A DNA stretch of 23,307 nt from JBJXHC01 sp964538485 (GTDB lineage Bacteria > Bacteroidota > Ignavibacteria > UBA10030 > UBA6906): assembly GCA_964538485.1 (NCBI GenBank), contig CAZIHJ010000048.1:1-23307 (forward strand), in the 5' to 3' direction. Shown here one piece after another: positions 1-6,139 of the stretch; position 1 is the first letter of the stretch, and each line of letters opens with the position of its first letter. The position numbers and the translations under genes are program-made. A model generated the notes under the pieces. That model worked only from the letters and a program-made list of their open reading frames with translations. It had not been told where the DNA came from and did no database searches.

Positions 1-23
1 GCGGATAGTCAAGGAGGTGGTTG

Positions 24-50
24 TCACTTTCTTTCCGAGAAAGAAAGTGA
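24..50. repeat. Perfect 12-bp inverted repeat, 3-base loop
   Basis: TCACTTTCTTTC at 24-35 pairs exactly with GAAAGAAAGTGA at 39-50 around the loop CGA. The stem is purine/pyrimidine-segregated and is followed by ccaaagaaa, which partly repeats the right arm. It resembles the widespread extragenic hairpins of the form actttctttn...naaagaaagtnaccaaagaaa seen in many bacterial genomes (recalled, not searched). It lacks a T tract, so an intrinsic terminator is less likely than a repeat-family member. Confidence 0.75.
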
Positions 51-66
51 CCAAAGAAATCTTTCC

Positions 67-83
67 GTCCGCCGAAGGCGGAC
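67..83. repeat. 7-bp inverted repeat GTCCGCC-gaa-GGCGGAC
   Basis: GTCCGCC at 67-73 and GGCGGAC at 77-83 form a perfect GC-rich stem with a GAA loop, 16 bases after the previous hairpin. The two stems may be parts of one composite element. Confidence 0.6.
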
Positions 84-118
84 AACGCACATCCGATGAG
101 ACGCCGTCATGGTTATGG

Positions 119-180
119 TGCGATTCTGGTTGTCGAGCATATTGGGTTCTTTATGTTTAGTAAATGCCACCAGAATCGCA
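119..180. repeat. 12-bp perfect inverted repeat enclosing 38 bases
   Basis: TGCGATTCTGGT at 119-130 is the exact reverse complement of ACCAGAATCGCA at 169-180. The enclosed 38 bases are AT-rich and non-coding. The 62-base unit has the shape of a miniature element with terminal inverted repeats, but no flanking target-site duplication is evident. Confidence 0.6.
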
Positions 181-189
181 AAGCTCGGT

Positions 190-214
190 CTGGCTTCCCC
201 ACACACACAGCCAG
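190..214. repeat. Small inverted repeat CTGGCT/AGCCAG
   Basis: CTGGCT at 190-195 pairs with AGCCAG at 209-214 across a 13-base C/A-rich loop containing an acacacac run. A 6-bp stem is weak evidence alone; it is listed because it lies in a row of hairpins. Confidence 0.35.
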
Positions 215-302
215 CGATTGCGGACAACCGGATAACAGCCCAGATTGAGAAACCCAGCTGTCGGTTCGCAGTGCCTTGTCATCAAAACTTTGATTCTATA
301 TC

Positions 303-328
303 GTCCTTCTCTTGACAAAGAGAGGGAC
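303..328. repeat. Near-perfect 11-bp hairpin
   Basis: GTCCTTCTCTT at 303-313 pairs with AAGAGAGGGAC at 318-328 with one G-T wobble and a GACA loop. It is followed by cacagggagagtt, as in the purine-rich extragenic hairpins common in Bacteroidota/Chlorobiota intergenic DNA (recalled, not searched). There is no T tract downstream on either strand. Confidence 0.5.
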
Positions 329-441
329 CACAGGGAGAGTTCTAGTCCTAATTCAAAGAGCACGGATAGTCAGGGTCTAGATGGAACTCCCAACACACTC
401 AAAGATTTCCCGACCCGGCAACCAATCCACCCCTCTGTTTG

Positions 442-470
442 TTGCATCAAATGAGTCCCTTTACTATATT
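442..470 (+). promoter_or_regulatory. Candidate sigma70-type promoter of the cytochrome operon
   Basis: TTGCAT (442-447) and TATATT (465-470) are separated by 17 bases, which predicts a start near 477 and a leader of about 43 bases before the ATG at 520. The same TTGnnn-N17-TAnnTT layout recurs at 12218-12246 and 16066-16094, which supports the call. Confidence 0.5.
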
Positions 471-519
471 GGGCACACTTTTATTGTCGTCCGTTTACCC
501 CAACTGAAAGGAATAGCTC

Positions 520-1635
520 ATGAAGACAACGCTGCGGAGTATCGCGTTTGTCGTTGTGTTGCTTCTTGTCTGTGATATCGCTTCCGCTCTGCCACGGTTT
601 GCTGCGCGCACCGGAGCGAAATGCCAGTCGTGCCATGTCAATCCCTCCGGCGGAGGAATACGCCAGACGTTCGGTGTACAGTATGGCCGCGATCAGCTTC
701 CCGTGCCCACCTGGTCCGAGGAGTACAACCTGGATGAGTTCAGCACGCAGATCACCGACTTCATCTCGGTGGGAGCGGACTTCCGCACACTCTTCTTTTA
801 TCAACAGCTTCCTGATACCAGCGCAGCGGCAAAGACGAGCAGCAACGCATTCTGGCAAATGCAGGGAGATGTCTATATGAATTTCCGCATTGCAAAGAAG
901 GTGAGTATCTACATCGACAAGGGGATTTATAGCGGCTTTGAGATATTCGGTCTCTTGAACATCCTGCCTGCCAATGGTTTTATTAAAGTCGGGAAGTTCA
1001 CTCCGAACTATGGCATGAAGATGGATGACCACACGACATTCATCCGGGAATATACGGGCTTCAGCGCGGAACGTGGCCGGTCAGAAGTGACGGGGGCCGA
1101 GGTTGGTGTTTCTCCCGGTCCAATGACCATCACCGGCGGTATCTTCAACGCAACGGATGGGTTCGGCGCGGGGGCAAGTGATAAAAAAGCGTTCCTCGGT
1201 CGCGCCGAGGGTATCTTCAAGGCAGGCGAGGATATCAATATCGGCGTCGGTGCAAACGTGTTTACAAAGAAGAATGCCACGGGTATCCGCACCACGCTGT
1301 TCGGCGGGTTCGGTGCGTTCAGCTATCAGGACTTCACCCTGCTCGGTGAAGTGGACATGCTGCAGAACAAATTTTCCGGCGTGACTACGGATGGTCTCGC
1401 TGCATATGTCGAAGCAAATTATGTTGTTACACCGGGAGTTGACGTGAAGGTCGCGTACGATTTCTACGATCCGGATGTTGATATCAAGACCGGTTCGATG
1501 TCGCGCTATAGCGTTGGACTGGAGTTCTTCCCGATCAGCGGCGTGGAAGTCCGACCGATGTACCGTATTATGAAGGAAGACCCGACGGATATCAGGAACG
1601 ACGAGTTCCATATGTTGATTCATTTCTATCTCTAA
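520..1635 (+). CDS. Fused c-type monoheme / outer-membrane beta-barrel protein
   Basis: The 371-residue product starts with a signal peptide (about residues 1-23, ending ASA) and is followed at once by one heme c site, CQSCH (C35, C38, H39), within the context NPSGGG. The remaining ~320 residues alternate polar and hydrophobic residues, are rich in Gly and aromatic residues, contain no helical membrane segments and end in the hydrophobic strand HFYL, as expected of an outer-membrane barrel. The ATG at 520 is preceded by GAAAGGA at 506-512. This one-heme-plus-porin architecture is that of Cyc2-type cytochrome-porins, which take electrons from extracellular Fe(II), but the motif context differs, so that function is only a hypothesis. 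It leads an operon with a lipoprotein and a second monoheme cytochrome, suggesting a role in electron transfer across or at the outer membrane. Confidence 0.8.
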   Translation: MKTTLRSIAFVVVLLLVCDIASALPRFAARTGAKCQSCHVNPSGGGIRQTFGVQYGRDQLPVPTWSEEYNLDEFSTQITDFISVGADFRTLFFYQQLPDTSAAAKTSSNAFWQMQGDVYMNFRIAKKVSIYIDKGIYSGFEIFGLLNILPANGFIKVGKFTPNYGMKMDDHTTFIREYTGFSAERGRSEVTGAEVGVSPGPMTITGGIFNATDGFGAGASDKKAFLGRAEGIFKAGEDINIGVGANVFTKKNATGIRTTLFGGFGAFSYQDFTLLGEVDMLQNKFSGVTTDGLAAYVEANYVVTPGVDVKVAYDFYDPDVDIKTGSMSRYSVGLEFFPISGVEVRPMYRIMKEDPTDIRNDEFHMLIHFYL

Positions 1636-1644
1636 GAGGACGAT

Positions 1645-2313
1645 ATGGTTGTGCGACGAACAGGAGTAGTACTGGTGCTGCTTGCGGTTGCGGCGCTCGG
1701 CGTTTATAGCTGCAAGGATATGGGAGATGAGGTTGGCCTTGGCGGTGGCGTTCTGACGGCAAACACATTCAATGTTTCGCTTGGCGCCGGCGGACAAGCC
1801 ACGATCACCATCAGCGGTGGACATCCGCCATATGAGATCACCGGGCAACCGAATCCGGCTCTGGCGTCTGCGTCACTGCTGAACGCAGACCAAAGCCCTG
1901 CAACACTCGTTATCACAGCGCCGCCGGTGGTCCTTATTGGCGGAACGACAACAGTGGAGATCAGCGAGTCTCACGATGGTGACGCGAGTGATGCACTGCT
2001 GCACGGCATCACGATCAGCATTACCGTGAGTCCGGCACCGGCGCTTGTTGCCAACCCGACTTCGGTGACGGTAAGCCAGGGACAGTCCGTGAATGTCTCC
2101 ATCAGCAACGGTACGCCACCCTACGTTATTGACACGGCCCCGAATGCCGGCTTCGCGACCGCGTCCTTCGTGAACGCCAATGCCAACCCGGCGATATTGA
2201 CGATTACAGGGGTGTCAATTGCATCCGTTTCCGGTTCCACATCCGTGAAGGTGAAAGATAGCTCTCCTTCGCCGGAGCGTGAAGTAACGGTTCCGATCAC
2301 GAAAATTCCGTAG
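1645..2313 (+). CDS. Lipoprotein with two tandem Ig-like repeats
   Basis: This 222-residue protein has a hydrophobic N-terminus ending in V-Y-S-C (C23), a plausible lipobox, so a lipid-anchored envelope protein is likely. The mature part is two copies of one ~85-90-residue unit (about 37-128 and 134-221). Each carries a G-x-PPY-x-I motif, then an A-S-hydrophobic-N-A segment, then a P-A-x-L-x-I-T strand and a G-S/T-T-x-V-x-x-x-x-S/D strand, typical of bacterial Ig-like beta-sandwich repeats. No catalytic motif is visible. The ATG at 1645 follows GAGGA (1636-1640) and lies 9 bases after the heme-barrel gene, so the two are almost certainly co-transcribed. A surface or periplasmic partner of the barrel is the simplest idea; it is inferred from position alone. 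Confidence 0.75.
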   Translation: MVVRRTGVVLVLLAVAALGVYSCKDMGDEVGLGGGVLTANTFNVSLGAGGQATITISGGHPPYEITGQPNPALASASLLNADQSPATLVITAPPVVLIGGTTTVEISESHDGDASDALLHGITISITVSPAPALVANPTSVTVSQGQSVNVSISNGTPPYVIDTAPNAGFATASFVNANANPAILTITGVSIASVSGSTSVKVKDSSPSPEREVTVPITKIP

Positions 2314-2381
2314 TCACCTGCAACCTTTTCACGGGGTCGCTTGTTCATAGAGTACCACCATCACGTTCAGGTTCATCATTT

Positions 2382-2387
2382 GGAGGT
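2382..2387 (+). promoter_or_regulatory. Strong ribosome binding site with ambiguous GTG start
   Basis: GGAGGT lies only 3 bases before the in-frame GTG at 2391 and 9 bases before a second in-frame GTG at 2397. The spacing favours 2397 (product beginning MHFSAVV), although 2391 gives the longer frame. Both leave a complete signal peptide. Confidence 0.6.
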
Positions 2388-2390
2388 AGT

Positions 2391-2825
2391 GTGAGAGTGC
2401 ATTTTTCGGCGGTTGTTGTAGCAGTACTGGTTGTTGCTTCTGTCGCAAGCGCACAGGAAGAAAAGAAAGTAGTAAAGAAAGAGGAGAAGAAGGCAACGGG
2501 CGCGCTGTCGTTCAAGAATGATGTCTTTCCGATTATCCAGAAAAACTGTCTTCCCTGTCACGCAGAAGAGAACTTCAACCCAAGCGAACTCTCGTTGGAC
2601 AGCTATGAGTTGATGAAAGCCGGCGGACAGAACGGGGTTGCGTTCATTGCTGGGAAGTCCAAAGAAAGCAACCTGATTCTGAAATTTTCAGAGAAACCGC
2701 CGTTCGGCGACAGAATGCCACTGAACTCGAAAAAGAAAATTAAAGACGGCAAGGCAAAGTGGTTGAGTGATGAGGAAGTGAAGACGATTGCCACGTGGAT
2801 TGATCAAGGGGCAAAGAACAACTAA
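2391..2825 (+). CDS. Periplasmic monoheme cytochrome c, PSCyt1 type
   Basis: The 144-residue product has a signal peptide ending SVASA, then a Lys/Glu-rich linker (about 23-35). After that comes a compact cytochrome domain with CLPCH (C53, C56, H57) and a likely distal Met in the DRMPL segment (M109). The order F-P-I-I-Q-K-N-C-L-P-C-H, then L-S-L-D-S-Y and a C-terminal A-T-W-I-D-Q-G-A, is the signature of the Planctomycete cytochrome c family (PSCyt1). It probably shuttles electrons in the periplasm or is membrane-associated. It lies 77 bases after the lipoprotein gene and just before a strong terminator, so it ends the three-gene operon. The start is GTG, either 2391 or 2397. Confidence 0.85.
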   Translation: MRVHFSAVVVAVLVVASVASAQEEKKVVKKEEKKATGALSFKNDVFPIIQKNCLPCHAEENFNPSELSLDSYELMKAGGQNGVAFIAGKSKESNLILKFSEKPPFGDRMPLNSKKKIKDGKAKWLSDEEVKTIATWIDQGAKNN

Positions 2826-2849
2826 TCCCCCCAAAGGCAAGACAAACGG

Positions 2850-2878
2850 GCCCCAATCACCAACGATTGGGGCTTTTT
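2850..2878 (+). terminator. Rho-independent terminator of the cytochrome operon
   Basis: GCCCCAATC (2850-2858) and GATTGGGGC (2865-2873) form a perfect 9-bp stem with a 6-base loop, followed by TTTTT. It lies 25 bases after the stop of the monoheme cytochrome. Confidence 0.9.
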
Positions 2879-2894
2879 CTTTTATGACCCTTCG

Positions 2895-2923
2895 TTGATT
2901 CTCGCCCTCAATCTCCCGATATT
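2895..2923 (+). promoter_or_regulatory. Weak candidate promoter for the pgpH operon
   Basis: TTGATT (2895-2900) and GATATT (2918-2923) are 17 bases apart, matching the layout of the other candidate promoters here. The position is sensible, just after the terminator and about 27 bases before the expected leader end, but the -10 match is imperfect. Confidence 0.3.
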
Positions 2924-2956
2924 GCTTTACATAATCTCACAACATAGCAGACATGT

Positions 2957-5215
2957 ATGGCCGAAGAGAAAAGGCCGAATCCCCTCAAATCCCTCAGTAT
3001 CCGGTTCACCACCGATCTTCTTGTAAAGATCCTCATTGCGTTGGTATTAGTGCTGGCCCTCGCGTTCATGTTCCCGCGAGGCGAGGCGCTTGATCTCGAC
3101 TACAAAGTTGGATCGGTCTGGGCACGCAAGGACCTTATTGCCCCGTTTTCATTTCCCGTGTATCGGGATGAACAGGAGTACAATGCCGATGTTGCCGCGG
3201 CAAAGAGCAATGTTGTTCCGGTATTCGATCATGTCGAACAGGCGACCTATGAACAAACGGCAGCAATGATGAACGTGTTCGAACAACTGCGGAGTTGGGG
3301 TGAGGGAAGACGCCGGGGAAGTGATACCATGAGTGTGGGCCGGCTCTCACGAGAAACCGGGTTACATTTCTCTGAACACGACGGTGCCATCATTGCCGGA
3401 CTGTCAGCGCGCAACGGGTTACTGCGCATGGAAACGTTTCTGCTCGATGCCATGGACGAATACCTCTCTGCCGGATTTATTGAGAGATTGAAAGATTCGC
3501 TGAGACTGTCGGAGGTGGCAATACGGCGGGGGGCAATCGAAGAGATAGTGCCCACCGGAACGTTGTATGATCGGACGAATATTATTGCACTGCTTGAATC
3601 GCGATTACGCACAGAGTTTGGCGGTGACAACGATACGATGGAGATCGCGTACAAAATCGGCATCTCGCTTCTCAAGCCCAACATTGTGTTCAATCCGTCA
3701 GCAACCGCGCTTGCTGCAACCGCGGCCGTGGAAGCGATCCCGCGTACCATTGGCGTGGTACAGGAAAGTGAACGCATCGTCAGCAAACACGAACGCGTCA
3801 CGTTGGAAACCAAACTGAAGCTGGATTCTCTGCGCAAGGCGCGGGCAGAACTCGGTCCCGAATCCGGGGGGACGGTTCAACTGCTCGGCATCGTCTTGCA
3901 TGTTGCCATTGTGGTTCTATTGTACGGTATCTATCTCTATCTTTTTCGGAAGAGAATCTATTTGAGCAACCGGCGCATGTCGTTGATTGCGCTGCTGATT
4001 CTTTTCGAGGGTTTTCTGGCGTATATCACCCGTGAACTGAATGTTGCCGGTCCGGTGGAGTATCTCATCTTCGTCCCTGCAGCATCAATGTTGTTGACTA
4101 TCGTATTCGATTCACGGGTCGGGTTCTATGGAACAGTTATCATCTCCTTTCTGGTTGCAGGGGTAAGGGGAAACGATTATTCCATTGCCCTCGCTTCACT
4201 CGTTGCCGGTGCGCTCTCAGTGTACACGGTGCGGGACATGAAAAACCGGACACAAATATTCCGCTCGCTGGGATTTATTTTTCTCGGCTATGCGCTCTCG
4301 ATTCTTGCGCTCGGGCTCGAGCGATTTGAAACCCCGGGAGTCATCCTTGAGCAACTCACCTTCGCACTCACCAACGCCATCGTTTCGCCGGTCTTGACAT
4401 ACGGTCTGCTGATTTTTGTGGAACGGTCGTTCAACGTTACCACCGATTTGACGCTCATGGAACTTTCCCATTTCAATCATCCACTGCTGCGACAGCTTTC
4501 ACAACGGGCACCCGGAACATATCACCATAGCATGACGATGGCGGGTCTTGCTGAAGCTGCCGCTGCTGCAGTTGGCGCCAATGAGGTTCTTGCGCGTGTG
4601 GGTGCATGTTTCCATGACATTGGGAAGACCAACAAGCCGACGTATTTTGTCGAGAACCAGCGTGGCACACGCAACCGGCACGACAAGCTCACTCCCCGCA
4701 TGAGCTCATTGATCATTGCCGCCCACGTCAAAGACGGCATTGCTTTGGCACATGAGCATAAGCTCCCCCAGGAAGTTATTGATTTCATCCCGATGCACCA
4801 CGGCACTACGCGCATCGAATATTTCTACAGCAAAGCTCTGAAACAGGCAGAGAACTCACCCGATGAAACGAAGATCGACGAGATCAAGGAACAGGACTAC
4901 CGGTATCCCGGGCCAAAACCGCAAACGAAAGAGACCGGCATCCTGATGCTTGCCGACGCCATTGAAGCGACAGCCCGTACACTCGAGGACCCGTCGCCGC
5001 AGAAACTGGAAGCCGTTATCGACGAGCTGATCAAGCGCCGTTTCGAAGAAGGTGAACTGGACGAATGTCCCCTGACACTGAAAGACCTTACGAAAATCAA
5101 AGCAGCGTTTCTCGGCGTGCTCGTTGGCATTTATCATTCACGCGTCAAGTATCCGGGGGCGGAAGAACGCGGGATGCGTGCTGCGGAACCGGGAGAGCCG
5201 GACGGTGTGAAATGA
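2957..5215 (+). CDS. pgpH: 7TM HDIG-domain phosphohydrolase, PgpH-like (c-di-AMP phosphodiesterase)
   Basis: The 752-residue protein has one N-terminal membrane helix (about 22-40) and an extracytoplasmic region to about 300, matching the 7TMR-HDED sensor. A block of membrane helices follows (about 305-490), then a cytoplasmic HD domain (about 515-730). Visible metal-binding motifs are YHHS (H523/H524), HDIG (553-556) and HHGT (614-617). In this architecture the family hydrolyses cyclic di-AMP, so it should lower the c-di-AMP that controls potassium/osmotic balance and wall homeostasis; this activity is inferred from the family. The ATG at 2957 has no strong ribosome binding site. The stop overlaps the start of the recombinase gene by 4 bases (ATGA), indicating translational coupling. 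Confidence 0.93.
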   Translation: MAEEKRPNPLKSLSIRFTTDLLVKILIALVLVLALAFMFPRGEALDLDYKVGSVWARKDLIAPFSFPVYRDEQEYNADVAAAKSNVVPVFDHVEQATYEQTAAMMNVFEQLRSWGEGRRRGSDTMSVGRLSRETGLHFSEHDGAIIAGLSARNGLLRMETFLLDAMDEYLSAGFIERLKDSLRLSEVAIRRGAIEEIVPTGTLYDRTNIIALLESRLRTEFGGDNDTMEIAYKIGISLLKPNIVFNPSATALAATAAVEAIPRTIGVVQESERIVSKHERVTLETKLKLDSLRKARAELGPESGGTVQLLGIVLHVAIVVLLYGIYLYLFRKRIYLSNRRMSLIALLILFEGFLAYITRELNVAGPVEYLIFVPAASMLLTIVFDSRVGFYGTVIISFLVAGVRGNDYSIALASLVAGALSVYTVRDMKNRTQIFRSLGFIFLGYALSILALGLERFETPGVILEQLTFALTNAIVSPVLTYGLLIFVERSFNVTTDLTLMELSHFNHPLLRQLSQRAPGTYHHSMTMAGLAEAAAAAVGANEVLARVGACFHDIGKTNKPTYFVENQRGTRNRHDKLTPRMSSLIIAAHVKDGIALAHEHKLPQEVIDFIPMHHGTTRIEYFYSKALKQAENSPDETKIDEIKEQDYRYPGPKPQTKETGILMLADAIEATARTLEDPSPQKLEAVIDELIKRRFEEGELDECPLTLKDLTKIKAAFLGVLVGIYHSRVKYPGAEERGMRAAEPGEPDGVK

Positions 5216-6114
5216 TTCAACTCCGTGATCAATACCTCAATTTTCTCTCACTGGAAAAAAATGCTGCCCGGAATACCGTTGCGTCGTATCGCCTTGACAT
5301 TACACGGTATCTTGATTTTCTTGAAAAGAAAGGCGTGAACAACCTCAACGCAGTGACAGAGAAACACATGTCGGGGTTTCTCGTCGGATTGCGCCAGCAC
5401 GGACTTTCCCCGCGTTCGGTGAACAGGGCATGCTCGGCGGTGAAGAGCTTTCACAAGTTTCTGGTTGGTGATGGCATCGTTGAGGTCAACCCCGCCGAGT
5501 TGGTTGATACGCAGAAAGTCGAGCGAACACTTCCGGGTGTGTTGACACAGGTGGAAGTCGAAGCGATTTTGCAGCAGGCGATAGCATCGTCGGAAGATAG
5601 AAAGCATCTGTGGGCACGTGACCGTGCAATTCTCGAAGTCCTGTACGCATCGGGACTGCGCGTCTCCGAAGTCATTGGCTTGAAACAATCAAATGTGTTT
5701 CCCGACGAGGGGCTTGTACGTGTGTTCGGGAAAGGATCGAAGGAACGACTTGTTCCCATCGGGCGGTCGGCATTGCGGTGGATTGATACATACAAGACGG
5801 AATGTCGCATTCTGATTGTGAAAGCCGGCAAATCGGAGGATGCCCTTTTTCTGAATGCACGCGGAACACCGCTGACGCGCATGTCCATCTGGAATATTGT
5901 CCGCACCTATACACAGAAAGCGGGAATCACCAAGGAAGTTCATCCGCATACGTTCCGGCATTCATTCGCAACCCACTTGCTCGAGGGAGGGGCCGACCTG
6001 CGCTCCGTGCAGGAGATGCTCGGCCACGTGGATATTTCCACAACGCAGATCTATACACATATCGACCGTGAGTATTTGAAGGAAGTCCATCGGACATTTC
6101 ACCCGAGAGCATAA
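5212..6114 (+). CDS. xerD: Tyrosine recombinase XerC/XerD
   Basis: The 300-residue protein has the usual Xer size and two-domain layout: an N-terminal SAM-like DNA-binding domain (about 1-90) and a C-terminal catalytic domain. All catalytic residues are visible: R150 (SGLRVSE), K177 (GKGSKER), H246 and R249 (HPHTFRHS), H272 (LGH) and the nucleophile Y281 (IYTHID). Such enzymes resolve chromosome dimers at dif during division. The start at 5212 is chosen because it overlaps the pgpH stop as ATGA and gives a normal Xer N-terminus; a longer in-frame extension upstream reads non-homologous sequence out of frame through pgpH. XerC and XerD cannot be told apart here without alignment. There is no nearby transposon or integron structure, which favours the housekeeping role. 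Confidence 0.93.
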   Translation: MIQLRDQYLNFLSLEKNAARNTVASYRLDITRYLDFLEKKGVNNLNAVTEKHMSGFLVGLRQHGLSPRSVNRACSAVKSFHKFLVGDGIVEVNPAELVDTQKVERTLPGVLTQVEVEAILQQAIASSEDRKHLWARDRAILEVLYASGLRVSEVIGLKQSNVFPDEGLVRVFGKGSKERLVPIGRSALRWIDTYKTECRILIVKAGKSEDALFLNARGTPLTRMSIWNIVRTYTQKAGITKEVHPHTFRHSFATHLLEGGADLRSVQEMLGHVDISTTQIYTHIDREYLKEVHRTFHPRA

Positions 6115-6139
6115 CAACGAACAGCATCGGAAGTACACC

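Larger units (their letters stand above)
1..519. other. Intergenic region dense in inverted repeats, no convincing gene
   Basis: No open frame here has a recognisable protein family, a credible ribosome binding site or a sensible length; the longest are under 70 codons and overlap on both strands. At least five perfect or near-perfect inverted repeats lie in the first 330 bases (24-50, 67-83, 119-180, 190-214, 303-328). A 10-base direct repeat, cggatagtca, occurs at 2-11 and 363-372. The last 80 bases contain a plausible promoter and the ribosome binding site GAAAGGA (506-512) for the gene starting at 520. The region could be an intergenic repeat island or the remnant of a small non-autonomous element; the sequence alone cannot tell. 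Confidence 0.6.

Noticed and set aside
1..345. CRISPR array or tRNA gene in the repeat-rich region
   Set aside because: The repeats differ from one another and are not regularly spaced, and no cloverleaf with T-loop and anticodon stem can be drawn.
1081..1848. Long minus-strand open frame (255 codons) opposite the heme-barrel gene
   Set aside because: It is antisense to two well-supported genes, has no recognisable motif and has a composition typical of a frame shadow.
5065..5211. 49-codon upstream extension of the Xer recombinase
   Set aside because: It reads out of frame through the end of pgpH and is rich in Arg/Cys with no Xer similarity; the ATGA overlap at 5212 gives a normal 300-residue Xer protein.
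5212..6114. Integrase of a mobile element
   Set aside because: The protein has standard Xer size and motifs, sits in a housekeeping operon, and no attachment sites, tRNA target or cargo genes are visible.
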